From the NCBI GenBank assembly GCA_958510825.1, contig OY294051.1, forward strand, positions 28,755,265 through 28,819,264: a DNA stretch of 64,000 nt. Direction: 5' to 3'. This document shows, one piece after another, positions 43,236 through 55,646 of this stretch (within the stretch, counting starts at the first letter, position 1; each line of letters opens with the position of its first letter). This DNA comes from Brachypterus glaber (Eukaryota; Arthropoda; Insecta; Coleoptera; Kateretidae). The notes beneath the pieces are model-generated. The model did no database searches, had not been told where the DNA came from, and was given only the letters and a program-made list of their open reading frames with translations. Position numbers and translations under genes: made by a program.

Positions 43236-46030
43236 TTTTTATTAATGTAATATTTTAATTACATTCTTAAATAGGGCTCTGATTAAGAATATATTTTTTG
43301 TTTTCAATTATTTTGTTGACGAAAACATTGTAAGATACGACTTTCTTGATAAGAAGGGCATAATACAGATGGCTTATGTCTCCTCGGTCGTAAACCTTTT
43401 AACTTTGAATCTAGCCTGCATTTAAATCAATTAAATACGAATTTATATAAATGAAGACTACACTGGAGTAACGATACAATCTCATGAATCATTTAGAGTT
43501 TATAAATCTAAAAAAAAACTTTTTTCCACGACCAGCTATGAAAACACGATTTCGCGAGTAGGGAAGTGTCATATTTCATACGTGTACAAAAATAATATCA
43601 TACCGTGTGGAAAAGCAAAGCTAATATGATTTATATTTAAATATTTATTTATTTATAAGATGTTTTTTCATTACATTTTTATGTATCTGAGTATATAGTT
43701 TTCCCACTTTCCCACTTTTCCAGTTTTTTATTAGATACGATAATTTTAACTGTCAAAGTCTAATCTAAGAAAACAAACGAAATCTACAAGAGACCAAGGT
43801 GGAGGTGAAGTTGACGCAACCAGGTTCGGGCATTTTATCAAATCTGCACCTAGATTCCTTATTTTTCTGTGAAGTAATGGTATTTTTTAAATAGTTACTT
43901 AATTTTATTTCTCTTTTTTTTAAACAAAATAATATTTATTTTAATACCTAATTATATTTTTGCTAAGGCCCTAGGAAAAGTAGTGTACTTAGCTTGTCGG
44001 AAAGTATATTTCTTGCATGCGCGATTAAAACAAAAACTCTGCAGAAAAAGTTTGGCTAATACAGTGAAAAGGCTCCCTTCTTTTAATAGCTTCTGGTTAA
44101 ATTAAATAGTTGCCAAATAAAAATTCCTCATAATAACATTATATCTTCAAGTTTTACAAAATACACTTTTAAAAGTTTTATTTCGTAAAGATTTTAGGTA
44201 TTCCACAGAACTACTCTACACAGAATTAAATATTTTAAAAATTAGGCAAATTTATGTTTTTCGTGCTATTTTATATAACTCTTCCAATTTAAATAAACCC
44301 TCTCACCCCCATTTAACAAGACATTTAAATAAAAATTTAGCCCCAATTCCACTTTTTAAAAGATCCTTTATTTAAAAAACAGTTTTCTATTTTGGTCCTA
44401 ACATTTTTAATTTGTTACCTACTAATGTCAGATGTATCACACCTCTAAAAAAAACTTGTAAAAGAACTTAAAGTTTTCCTTTTAAAAAATCCAATTTTTT
44501 TAATCAATGTTTTTATTAGTGAAAAAACTTTATTAATTTTATTAATAATTTTTTCTCTGGTACTCCCAGTCACAAGTTGCTACAGTTAAACGAGGCGTTT
44601 TATAGATATCTAGATATATATTTTTTTGTTACTTTATCATCAGTAAATAAGTAAATAATTTATTGTCCTCTGTAAAATGAACAAATTAGTTTTTTGAATC
44701 AAATACATTTTTTTTATAATACTTTTTATATTAGTTATATTTTGATTAACTGTATTATAATTATTTTTTTTATAATTCACTAAATTCAAAATTTAAAATG
44801 TATTTTTTGCTCACAAACCTAGGTTTAGGCAAAAAAAAACAAAAATATGTATTAATAATTTTGTAATTATAATTATATAAAATTTAAAAAAATATATATA
44901 AATTATATGAATGTTAGGTGCAACAACTCGTTGCTCGACACATCTTCAGGGGTGCTGCAGCTGGAGCGCTACAGAATGCTGTAGCGCTCCAGACCAATGT
45001 TAATACGATTATTTTAAATATTTTTTTTATTAAGATTCACCCTGAATCAACCTGTACGCATTTATAAACTAAAAGGTAATTTTAAACTGTCTTAGATCAT
45101 TATTCCTGTGTTGTCTTTAAATGTTTTAAGTGCCTGTTAATTTTTAAAAACATTTTTAAATGTCTACATGTACGTACTTAAAAGTCTATGTACTTACAGA
45201 GTAATTATTTTTGAGTCATTAGCTTTAGCTAAATAAAAATTCTAGAAATTTAGGTAGGTAGTATACTTACTAGTAAATTAAGAAAAAAAATTCTTTTTTC
45301 ACTACTAGCTTTAGAACATACCATTATTTATCATGTTTTCAGACTGTGAAATCAATTTTTTCTACTACCTAATTAAGTGCTAGCTTACATATTATCTACC
45401 GTTGTCAAGGTTTGTTTACGTTGACAACCAATAAAATCAGTGAAGTCATTTATCATTGACCGTTGTTAAGCATTGTTTATGGACGACGGTCAATAATGAA
45501 AAAAGTTAAGACAACTTTTAACTTTTTTCAACTTACTTGTCAAACTGACAGCTATGTCAAAATAGTTTTTAAACTACATTAGTAACTAATATTTTGAGTT
45601 ACTACCTTTAGATAGTAGAAAAAATGGTATATGCACCACGTATGCGAACTATCTTAAGCGTTCTCGACTGATTTTTTGTCTCAATTTTATAAACAGTTGA
45701 TTTCTGTCACTTTAGATGTTTCAGTTCTTTGTGCAATTTTTACTTATTAAACCCAAAAAAATAGCTTTAAATAACTATTTGTTTATAAAATATAATTAAT
45801 TATAATTATTACCAATTAATACAATCAATAATTAGCTAAATATGATGAAAAAATTTAAACAAAACTAAATGTTTAAACGTCAGTTTAAAGTATTTATTTG
45901 AGCAAATGTTATTGATCAAGGCTACTTGATTCTTATAAAAATTTCAAGAAATATCATTTCTGTTAATTATTTTTTTTTATTATTTGAATAAAAATAATTA
46001 AATAGTGCTAGTAGTGAAAAAACTAATATA
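43236..46030. other. AT-rich, no gene seen
   Basis: Very AT-rich DNA, with one possible hairpin-element start TTTTTTCCACGACCAGC at about 43522 and the short hairpin at 44959. No frames above background. Confidence 0.4.
44959..44992. repeat. Short perfect hairpin
   Basis: CTGGAGCGCTACA pairs perfectly with TGTAGCGCTCCAG around a six-base loop. Just upstream lies GCTCGACACATCTTCAGGGG, a LINE/Penelope-tail-like phrase. Confidence 0.7.
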
Positions 46031-46033
46031 TAA

Positions 46034-46135
46034 ACTACGGTAGAGAAGACTATTATAGCCTCGCACTCTTAAATCCCTCGCTCGGGATGTAATACGCTCG
46101 GCTATAAAAAATTACTTCTCTACCTTGGTATATAA
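46034..46135. repeat. Hairpin of the same general design
   Basis: GGTAGAGAAGACTATTATAGC pairs in most positions with GGCTATAAAAAATTACTTCTCTACC around a core containing CCCTCGCTCGGGATG. No subterminal partner identified. Confidence 0.45.
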
Positions 46136-46228
46136 TTACTATTCATACTGAATAAAATATTAGAGAGCACATTAATTTCAATTTATATAAAAAACATAGA
46201 ACGAGAGTTAATTTTATTATGTAATTAA

Positions 46229-46796
46229 TTTTTTCTACGACTGCTTTAGAATGTAAGCAAATACACACACTTTTCAAACACAAAATTAATCCATTCTAGC
46301 TCTAGATACGGTATGAATATTCCATATCAAGTGTTAGAATGAGCACATGTAGTGCCATCTCTTGTTTATAAAAGTAAAGAAAACTGTAGCAAAATTAAAA
46401 ATTAAAACTGCTCCATCTATTGTTAAATATTTAAACCTGATATCTGTCACAACAATCTGACATAACCTTAAATTTTTGCATTATAATTCGTAAATATGTG
46501 CTGAAATTAAATAAAAATCTTTTTTAAGTACTGATTTGATAAAATTATTAAATAACATTAATTGCTTCATTTAAAAATATGTGTTTTGTTGCATTTACAA
46601 TTTCGAGTCACAAAAAACATTGTTTTTAACCTTGCCCGCAGTTTAAAGCCATACAGTGTTTCATATTTGCAGTCGAAGAAAAAGTATAGTCTACAACACG
46701 TATGGAATAGTCATTCCGCGCTCGCGGGACCGTCATACTCACCTGCCGCTCGCGCGGAATATTGTCTATTCCATACTAGTTATAGAATATACTATT
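46229..46796 (+). mobile_element. Helentron-like hairpin element, family 1 copy D
   Basis: Starts TTTTTTCTACGACTGC and ends GAATATACTATT; has an internal deletion in the body and a shortened hairpin core compared with copy B. Confidence 0.7.
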
Positions 46797-46899
46797 TTGT
46801 ATAATGAAGAGCCTCTACCACAAGTTTATTTGGTGCTCCCCAAGACCGTATTTACTAGAATATAAATACGTAACTAAATACTAATAAAAAATAAATAAA

Positions 46900-49110
46900 G
46901 AATGGGAAGGGCTCGGTTTCCTTTGGGTTAGTTACGGCCCTTTCTATGGGTTATTAAAATACTAAAAGTTTTAGGTTAATGGTGTTATTTTGAATGTTTT
47001 ATATTATAAAATTTTAATGTATTTTTATAGAAAATCGGTTTTAAATTGCATCAATTTGTTTCAACTAAAATGTAATTATTGAGAAAAACCAAATTTAAAA
47101 ACATCCTGTCAAAGGAAATCAAGTGGAAATTATTTTTAAATGAAATTCCAAGAAGAATAAATAGATGAAGGAAGATTTTCCCGATTTTTCAATTTTAAAT
47201 TATTACTTTTATAGGTATAATTTGTTCAGTAATAATTTATAATTTTTTCAATTATATTTTATCAGTAGTAATATAATTTTCTTTCAGAAAAAAAATCGAA
47301 AAAAAAAAATCTTGGTTATTTGCTTAATATTAATATTATAATAAAAGCATAAGTGCACTTAGTGCATGAAAGACATTCTGTTAATGCATACATGCATGTG
47401 TTAAGAGAAAAAACAAATTTTTGAGATTTTTTCAATTTTTTTTTTGCTTGTGGAGTGGATCTTAAAACTCGAAGAAGTTCTAAAGTTCATGGGTTAAAAA
47501 TATAAAAGTTGTAATTTTAGCAGTAGTGGTAACGTTTTACTTTTCAAGTCATCAACTTTTTTGTCGGTGGTATAAAAGTTGTAATTTTAGACTAAAAAAA
47601 GTTGTGATTTTCGACCTTCTCCCCCCACTAAATCTTCTTCTCTACGCCCTAAATGGTACCTACTACTAGTGAGTCTGGGTTGTCCCATCACCCCACTTCA
47701 CCCCACCTTAGATCTGTCACTGTTCGAGATCACCCCCTTTTACGGTACACAAATGCTATATAAAAAAAAGTCCAAACCATTTTAACTATTTAGTAAAAAA
47801 TGGAACTTTATTTTATATTTTGTTTCTACACAGAACACTTATATTATATTTTCTGATAGTAGAGAGGAAAATAAAAATATAATATAAATATTCTCAAATG
47901 TTATTTTGTATCGCGAAACTAAAGCTGTTAGGGTGGCATAATAAAATATATATGTAAGTAACCGAACCAAACTTTAACTGCAATGTTTGCATGTTATGGC
48001 ACCATATGTTGCCATAATTTTGCTATGTTTTTCTCTTATAAATTGTAAAAAAATGACAAAAGAAATTGAGGAAAAAATGTAGAAACATAATTATTAAAAA
48101 AAAAGAACTTTGACACCGAGAAGTTTGGAATTGTACCCATTATCTTAGTTTAAAGTTTTTTAAGCATTCTCAAATTATCGTGGTACGAATTTTAATAACG
48201 AAGTCCAAACGAAGTGCTGAAGCTTTTGTGATTTTTTTTCTATTTTGGTTCTTGCATGGCAAAAAACTATAATTTCTTAATTTAAAATTTGGAATTTTTT
48301 GTTTTAGCTTCGTGAATGTTGGCACTGATTTATAATAATTAAAAGTTACTTCAATTCTTTAGATATACGAACACAGAAAAAAAACAATAATATTTTTAAT
48401 GCCATAAAATGAAACCTTATAAAACCCATATAAAGTTGTATATGGAAAATAAACAAAAAAATATATACAAAAAAATTAAAAATACAAAAAATAAAAAAAT
48501 CACAAAAATAATTATTATAATCTAAAAAATTGAAAGGTCTAGGCAAAAAAAAAATAAAACTCCTTTGAATTTTAAAAGCGTGGAGTTTTTTCCGTTTTGC
48601 TTTTATGCATTTTTTTAGTTCTCACATTGCAAAAAAAAAATTCGTTTTAGCTTCTTGAATATTGGTGACATTAACTTATAACAATTTAATGTTAGTATTA
48701 GCGACAATTTGGCAGAAAAACAATAACATTTTGAATGCAAATGAACACCAATTTGGGTTACAATTTTAAAAACAAAAAAATAATAACTCTAAAAAAATCA
48801 AGGCATAAACAAAACAAATAAAAAATACCTTATTGAATTCTAGAAGCGCCTCACTAAGCTCGAAGCTTTCACGAAGTTCTGAAGCTTTCTCACAGCGATG
48901 TGGTGTTGATATTTAACCGACTGAAACGCTCAAAGCGCGACTTACATTTATAAGCTTTCATGAAGTGATACTCCGCTGCGTGCGCAGCTACATGTCATGT
49001 TAAAGAAAAAATCTAATTAAAAATGTTCGTGAACTATTTTTTTTTTTGATTATTATTTATTTACATAACTATATCTATTGATTGGTGTTACACTTTAATA
49101 GTGACGAAGT
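46900..49110. other. AT-rich, no gene seen
   Basis: Long A and T runs and short frames only. I recognise no repeat boundaries. Confidence 0.4.
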
Positions 49111-49114
49111 ACGA

Positions 49115-49800
49115 TGAGGGGGTGAGGGTGATATCGCACCCGTTACAGAACAGGGTTATAATATAAAATTTAAAAAAATGTATTTTTAGTTTAATTACTG
49201 CTCTTATTAGGATCTACCGATCTGTATAACTGGCATATTACACAGCGCCGGCCTTTGCATTTCAGCACCCTGAAGCAAGCAAGCCTTAAACTTTGCGCCC
49301 CTAGCAAAAAAAAACACCCTAAAAAAAAGCTTTGTCCCTGACGGTTTCTAGCAACCATGGCTCCCGTAGCAGAAGAAAAAAGCTTTGTCCCTGACCCCTG
49401 ACGGTTTCTACCAAGGCTTGGCACCCCTAGTAAAAAAGCTTTGTCCCTGACGACGGATTCTACCAAAACTTGGCGCCCCTCGCAAAAAGAAGCTTTGTCC
49501 CTGACGATTTCTACCAAAAACAAAAAAGAAAACCCAAGTTTTTAAAGACTGCAAAACAAAAAAAAAGAGCTCAAGCCTCAGCGGCGCCCCTCTAGGCTCG
49601 CGCCCTGAAGCAGGGGGTTCACTTGATTCATACAAAGGCCGGCTCTGATATTACATATAACTAACTAGCATAGTTATATGTAATATGCCAGTTATACACT
49701 TAAAACACCTTTTTCAAAATTTTATGTTATGACACTGTTCTGTAACGGGTGCGATTTTTTTATTTTTTGCAGATTTTTAAACTAAAAATATTAATAAACC
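49115..49800. mobile_element. Foldback element split by a hAT MITE
   Basis: ATCGCACCCGTTACAGAACA at about 49132 is inverted at about 49735; arms continue through GTATAACTGGCATATTACAT to a central palindrome. The hAT-type MITE 49243-49647 lies in that palindrome. Confidence 0.65.
49243..49647. mobile_element. hAT-type MITE with 8-bp target duplication
   Basis: Ends CAGCGCCGGCCTTTG and CAAAGGCCGGCTCTG, flanked by ATATTACA at 49235-49242 and 49648-49655. Eight-base duplications and CAGnG ends are diagnostic of hAT. Inside, AAGCTTTGTCCCTGACGGTT is repeated about four times at roughly 60-70-bp spacing. The minus-strand frames here are by-products. Confidence 0.88.
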
Positions 49801-50149
49801 TATGCTCCATTTAAAACATTTTCTGTTTTTATTTAGTGACGGGGGTAACTGATAACGTAACGTAATTATTTGGGGGAATGCCGGCCAGCATGACGAACAC
49901 GATGAGGAGGGCGTCAAAAAAAATGGTCAAAACAAGAAGTATTTAAAGGATCCGCCTAAGAATATCTTAGAAATCTTCTTGATTCTCTTTTTAGTTTTAA
50001 ATTAAAAACAATTGCCTAATGTAAATTTCCCGAGGGCTTTCCCGAATTTTTAAAAATTTTTAAAATGGGAAGGCAAAACCAGAAAATCAAGTTTGTAAAA
50101 TGCAAATTTTTGTTATCTGTATTCTTTCTTGTATCGTTTGTAGAAAAAA

Positions 50150-50225
50150 TCGTGTATATAATACGTGCGAAATTGAGTTTAACTGTTCACGTTGTTTCCC
50201 CCTCGTGCGGTGCGTAAAACACTAT
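50150..50225. repeat. Possible further Helentron-like hairpin end
   Basis: TGTAGAAAAAATCGTGTATA then ATACGTGCG, and after a C-rich core CTCGTGCGGTGCGTAAAACAC. Follows the pattern of families 1-4 loosely; no partner repeat identified. Confidence 0.3.
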
Positions 50226-50404
50226 CATTTCACAAATTGTTATATATTTATAAGTATATAACTATATTTTTGCCAAATATAATTTAGTTGTCAACTTTTC
50301 AAATGTCTGTTCGTCAATCTGTAAGTCATAAACAGTAGTACTATTATTACTGTAATAATTTCAATCATTTCAGAACAACAAAAGGTTTATGCGAAGTTGC
50401 AGAA

Positions 50405-50488
50405 GTTCCTTTTAAAAGGAAACAAGTTCCTTTTAAAAGGAAACAAGTTCCTTTTAAAAGGAAACAAGTTCCTTTTAAAAGGAAACAA
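50405..50488. repeat. Four copies of a 21-bp near-palindrome
   Basis: GTTCCTTTTAAAAGGAAAC plus AA, four times at exact 21-bp spacing, identical by eye. Confidence 0.9.
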
Positions 50489-50928
50489 AAATTCAACAAA
50501 AAAAAAATTAAAGAATGTGCACCTTTCCGGCTCGTCATTTTATAATTTTTTTTTGCACGAATAAAATGACAATATTACTTCTTTTTAAAAGCTAAAGCTA
50601 TGCATTTATTTTATTATAAAATTCTTATATCCACTCTTAATACTAATAATATTAAAAATGCCTCGTATTATCTTTTAAAATAAAAATCTTACAAATTGAG
50701 TTCCGTTGAATCAATCAAAGATTTATTCGAATAAGAAATATTAATTGCTGCATTAGTATAAGAATTTAATTTGACTCGTTTTAAAAAATTAATACCTTTA
50801 ATTTATCAGTGCACTTCTGTAGCTTTCATCCTTATAACGGCGAGTCGAGAAATTTGGCATTTTTTTATATTGTATTTTTATACCTTATATTGTATCATAG
50901 TTTATATGATTTGATCGATATTTTCCTA

Positions 50929-51710
50929 TACACCCCCCCCCTAGGAGCGTTACGTAATACTTGAACGTTCCCCAATCTTGGAGATAAGAAAGTATTGTTG
51001 TGGCAAAAAAAAAACAGTTTTTCAAATTTTGATGTATTTTTGCTTTCCCATTTTGAAAATTTTCTAAATTTCCTTGAATTCGTGCAAAAATTTTCAAATT
51101 TTTTGCGTATTTTTGCGTTTTATGACGTTTTATGTCAATATAAATCAATTTCAAGCAAAAAAAATTATCGGTCCGTCGATCGGTTTGTCGGAAATCTTGT
51201 GAGAAAAATTTGAAAATTGGTATATAGGTTTTTGAGGTTGCTGAAATTAAATCTGATAATAAATTTTTTCTAACTCCACTCCCAAGGGGGTGAGGGGCTA
51301 AATATTTTTAAATATTTTCAATATTTTCGTCTTAATTCGTATATAGGGGTTTTTGGGGTCGACGATGAATCTGATAATATTTTTTTTTCTAATTTCACCC
51401 TCTGAGGGGTGGGGGGTAGTTTTTGTGAAAACTGGTATGTTGGGGTTTTTCAGATTGCTAAAAGTGAATCTGATAATAAAAAAATTCTAAATCCACACCC
51501 TGCTGGGTGGGTAGTTTTTGTAAAAATTGGTATGTTAGGGTTTTTCAGGTTGCTAAAAATGAATCTAATAATAAAAAAAATTCTTACTCCACCGCCTCAG
51601 AGGGGTAGTTTTCTTGAAAATTTATATATTGGGGTTTTTGAGGTCGCTTAAACTGAATCTTATAATTTTACCCCCTGAGGGGAGGGGGGCAAATGGGGTA
51701 AAACCTATTT
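50929..51710 (+). repeat. Dispersed repeat X, copy 2, with about 5 internal tandem modules
   Basis: Same order as 25573-26400. From about 51225 to 51690 a unit of roughly 90-110 bp repeats imperfectly: GGGGTTTTTGAGGTCGCT, GAATCTGATAAT, then CCCTCTGAGGGGTGG. A repetitive reading frame here is a by-product. Confidence 0.65.
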
Positions 51711-52123
51711 TTTAAATAATATAAATTTTTTTAATTTGTTTTTTGTTTTACGAGAAAAGGAACTTTTTTTGTAGAATTTTATTTTGTTGGCAGCAGTTTT
51801 TTTTTCGTTCCATGTAAAAGTATTTGAATGTCAGTTGATGATAAAATTCAAGAGCTGCCTTAATTGCATTATTGTACCCTCGGGATTTCTCGCATTCCCG
51901 ATCCACAAGGGGGCGTAAATTGTATTAAATATCATTTTCCGTTGACATACGTTTAATAACAGACAAATAGGAAATTATATCTATGCACGATATTACATCG
52001 GCACTTAGTGCTACTAAGAGTGCCGATGTATTGAAATCTTTCCCGAAAATTCAAAATCTTTGACCACGTTTTTTCAAATTTCTCGACGTTTTAGGCCAGT
52101 CGAAATCAGTAAAAAAAAAATTG

Positions 52124-52128
52124 CGTCC

Positions 52129-52212
<84 letters not shown>

Positions 52213-52213
52213 G
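52124..52213. repeat. (TCTG)n microsatellite
   Basis: About 22 uninterrupted copies of TCTG. The Cys-Leu-Ser-Val repeat frame over it is not a gene. Confidence 0.95.
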
Positions 52214-53132
52214 GGTATATCGACTTGCGGTTTTTTGCATTTTGTTTCTTATCGTATTCCGAAGAGCTGATTAGATTTTGCGGGTAAACGATTGGGGGTA
52301 AGGGGGTAAAAATAGGGTAAATCTTGTATTTTTATCGTTTTTTGTTTATAATTAAGGCAATTATTATTGTATTTGGTTAATTTAGCACATATAAAAGATA
52401 ATTTTAAATTGGTCAAAAAATGTTATAAACAACGTTTTCCTAAAACGCATTGTTTTTGAGATATTGGCGTTTAAAGCAGTAAAAGGTTTTTTTAGCATAT
52501 CTCACATATTTATAACCCGATTTCAAAAAATTATATTTTAAATAAAAGCTCTTTTTAAGCCCTATAAAAAATGTTATATACACCTAGAATATAATGTTTT
52601 AAAGATACAGAATTTAAAATCTAACAAAACACCTTGTTTGAAATTTGCAAACTAGATGGCTCTAGTGTACAATAGTGCCGATGTTTTGACAGGGTGCTTG
52701 CAACGTTTCATCTAGTTTTATTACTTGTTTTTCGATTTATTTTAAGTACCATCAACGATATTTACGGAGAATTTGCTAAAATTTTTATAAGTAGGTTTAT
52801 CATTCCATTTTTTCCCCAGCTTTAGCAAAAAAAAATGCAAGGCTCTCTTCTCTTCAAGATCTGTTTCACAGTGACCCCAGAAAGGAAATAACCAAAAGGA
52901 GGATGTTAGGTAACGGCGATTTTTGGCCTCGCTGCGGAACTTTTCTTATAAAATCATTGTTTGGGTCATCAGAAGACAGAAAATAACCATCATTTCCAGA
53001 AACGCACAGTAAAGTTGAAAAACCAAAAGTCTTTCAAAAATGTGAATTTTTACAGACGACTATTTTTTATAGCGCTGATTACGGTGGTCATTTTTTTTTT
53101 GGTTTTCGTGTGATTTTGATAAAATTTGGAAT

Positions 53133-53397
53133 GGGAGGTATTGGTTATTGGTCTAACGCGTCTGTATGACAAGTCCACTAGCCAACTAGCGTAAGTTCAA
53201 TTCTCACTGGCGCCGATTTGCCTTTTTCAGTTAATTAATAACTGAAATTTGGCAAAGGCGATAAGTTAAGCGGACACTCCCTATAAACTGGTTCGAAAGT
53301 CAGTATAAGCCGGTGGTTCCCTCTACAACTAGCCCACATAAGTCATGGACTTAGGGGATGCTTAATTAAGTAGAACAGTATGAGTTTAACCAAACAA
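53133..53397 (+). mobile_element. tRNA-derived SINE, copy 2
   Basis: Same family as 18500-18744: degenerate head beginning GGGAG, a B-box-like AGTTCAATTCTCACTGGCG, then the shared body (CTTTTTCAGTTAATTAATAA, GCCGGTGGTTCCCTCTA, GGACTTAGGGGATGCTTAAT). The head is more diverged than in copy 1, while the body is close, so the family has at least two ages of insertion. Confidence 0.8.
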
Positions 53398-53737
53398 ATA
53401 AACAATGCAGGTTTCTTGTGATGACATATGTATAGATCCATACCCATAAGTCCAAAATTCCAAATGACCTAGGAAATATGGCAAAAAAAGTTAATTAAAC
53501 AAACCGAGGTAGGAAAACAGCCGGCAAAAAATTTAACTTCCTCTTAATTTCATTTTTTTTTAAGCGGTTGCTTCTACAGTGTTACGCTATATGACATTTT
53601 TTTATGTATTTTTACTCAAGCAATCTATATTTTTTAAACTAAATTAAATTGTTTGATATTTACAAATTTAAAAGATCTATATAAAACATTTTACTATTCC
53701 TTAAAACGACTTTTGTTTGATTAACGCAGTCGTCCCT

Positions 53738-53792
53738 CCGAAGTGACTGATCGATTTCGTGCTTTTTAGCACTCTTCAGAGCCACATATCGG
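53738..53792 (-). ncRNA. Hammerhead ribozyme (type I), copy 1
   Basis: On the minus strand: CCG/CGG outer stem I, GTGGCT pairing with AGTCAC (one G-U), core CTGAAGA, stem II GTGC-TAAAAA-GCAC, core GAAA, a three-pair self-complementary stem III (ATC/GAT), and cleavage expected after GATC. All conserved core bases are present. Stem III has no loop, so cleavage may need a dimer, as for Penelope and newt hammerheads. Confidence 0.8.
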
Positions 53793-54173
53793 TAGTAGGG
53801 ACAACCACGAAAATCAAAACCTTTCCATATATCTCTATATAGAGTTTAAAAATCGTTATAAGGAAAAGCAAAAACAACTAGCGACATCTACTGCTAAAAG
53901 CAGAGACTGGATAAACCTATCGACAGTCCAAAAAAGGAAGCAGTTATTGGTTTCAAGAACCTATTGCACGCTGTCGATAGGGGGCAGATTAATCAATGCC
54001 ACGGTGGACATTGCCGCCAATTGAATCCTAAACGCTAGGAGGTCACCTTTTACAGTGGTATCTGAATTAATAAACTAAATTAAATTGTTTGATATTTACA
54101 AATTTAAAAGATCTATATAAAACATTTTACTATTCCTTAAAACGACCTTTGTTTGATTAACGCAGTCGCCCCT

Positions 54174-54228
54174 CCGAAGTGACTGATCGATTTCGTGCTT
54201 TTTAGCACTCTTCAGAGCCACATATCGG
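54174..54228 (-). ncRNA. Hammerhead ribozyme (type I), copy 2
   Basis: Exactly 436 bp from copy 1 and identical to it over 55 nt, although the flanks differ at several positions. Confidence 0.8.
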
Positions 54229-54547
54229 TAGTAGGGACAACCACGAAAATCAAATCCTTTCCATATATCTCTATATAGAGTTTAAAAATCGTTATAAGGA
54301 AAAGCAAAAACAGCTAGCGACATCTACTGCTAAAAGCAGAGACTGGATAAACCTATCGACAGTCCAAAAAAGGTTCTTGAAACCAATAACTGCTTCCTTT
54401 TTTGGACTGTCGATAGGTTTATCCAGTCTCTGCTTTTAGCAGTAGATGTCGCTAGCTGTTTTTGCTTTTCCTTATAACGATTTTTAAACTCTATATAGAG
54501 ATATATGGAAAGGATTTAATTTTCGTTTGGACTTTTTGTCCCTACTA

Positions 54548-54602
54548 CCGATATGTGGCTCTGAAGAGTGCTAAAAAGCACGAAATCGATCAGTCACTTC
54601 GG
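54548..54602 (+). ncRNA. Hammerhead ribozyme (type I), copy 3
   Basis: In the inverted copy, on the plus strand; same 55 nt. Core CTGAAGA at 54561-54567, GAAA at 54582-54585, predicted cleavage after C54591. Confidence 0.8.
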
Positions 54603-54699
54603 AGGGACGACTGCGTTAATCAAACAAAAGTCGTTTTAAGGAATAGTAAAATGTTCTATATTTTTTACTCAAATTCCAAAAAAAAATAGAAAAAAGTTG

Positions 54700-54972
54700 G
54701 GGGCAAAAATGTGTTAACCGCACATTTTATCCGTCTGGATATATTTAAAAAAATAAATTAACATAAATTTATTGCACTTATGCAAAACCTCCTCGTTCTA
54801 TCTCAAAGGGTACCAGAGTTATTAACTTAAAACCTTATTTTAGTACAATTTTAAAGGTTCGTTACTCTCTTAGGGTTCGTTTCCGGACCTATGTTCCTAA
54901 TCAGGTTTTTCATGTTTTTTGATGTAGAATCAAACTTTTTAATATATGCCATAAGACTGTAAACACCGTGTA
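54700..54972. repeat. Fragment of the 62811-63817 palindromic family
   Basis: Shares GCAAAACCTCnTCGTT, TCTCAAAGGGTnCC, GAGTTATTAA and the end ACACCGTGTATA with that element. Half of the palindrome only. Confidence 0.6.
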
Positions 54973-55511
54973 TATAATTATTTTTCAGAATATTTTGTTT
55001 GGGCGAAAACAAAGGATATTGGAAATGGTACGAGTTACATAAGTTTCCCCTATTGATAAAAAATTATCTAAAATTGTTAAAATCTGTTCAATATATCAAA
55101 ACAATTAAACTCAATTTTTGTCAATTAACATCGAATTAATGTATCATCAAATCTTGACAATAATTGAAATATAGGTGTTCAAAATTCGGGTTTAAAATCG
55201 TTCTAATTTATTTGACAAAGAGTAAAATAGAAATCCAATTAGTTTTTTACGTGTGTGTGGCGCTGACATTTGAATAGTTCAACATTCATAAGGGCCCAAG
55301 TAGCATAATCTTTAGTTTAAAGGAGAAACGAAAACATAAGTAGGTATATATATTTCAGTTTGGTTTTAAAAATTTTAATTTTCAGCTTTTTTTTTGTAAC
55401 AAAGTGAAAATTTATAGTCCAAACTTTCAGTCTAGCATTTTTTTGTAATTTAAACCACTTTTTTGATAAGAAGAAATAAAACAAAAAGAACATTTTAGCC
55501 AAAACTGTTAA

Positions 55512-55646
55512 GGGAACGTTCAAGTATTACGTAATAATTTTGGACACCTACCCCCCCTGTAACGCTATTTTCCTATACCATTAACATGGGCGTAACACTC
55601 CAAAATGACCCCTCCTAGGAGCGTTACGTAATACTTGAACGTTCCC
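55512..55646. mobile_element. Harbinger-like MITE, 135-bp complete copy
   Basis: Ends GGGAACGTTCAAGTATTACG and its complement, flanked by TAA at 55509-55511 and 55647-55649. A three-base TWA duplication and GGG-start ends fit PIF/Harbinger. Ends of this family also occur at 25573-25616, 35409-35912, 50929-50973 and 59777. Confidence 0.75.

Larger units (their letters stand above)
53636..54661. mobile_element. Penelope-like / retrozyme-like repeat cluster, three copies
   Basis: A 436-bp unit starts at 53636; the next direct copy starts at 54072 and stops at about 54374 where it meets an inverted copy 54372-54661. Shared words include AGCGACATCTACTGCTAAAA and ACAGTCCAAAAAAGG. Each copy holds one hammerhead ribozyme. 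Direct plus inverted partial copies with a hammerhead is typical of Penelope-like long terminal repeats; a tandem 436-bp unit without coding also fits a retrozyme. No GIY-YIG or reverse transcriptase frame is present. Confidence 0.75.

Noticed and set aside
44920..44960. Another hammerhead (CTGAAGATG on the minus strand)
   Set aside because: No GAAA core after the presumed stem II; the similarity ends with the first box.
52060..52287. Cys-Leu-Ser-Val repeat protein
   Set aside because: Translation of the (TCTG)n microsatellite.
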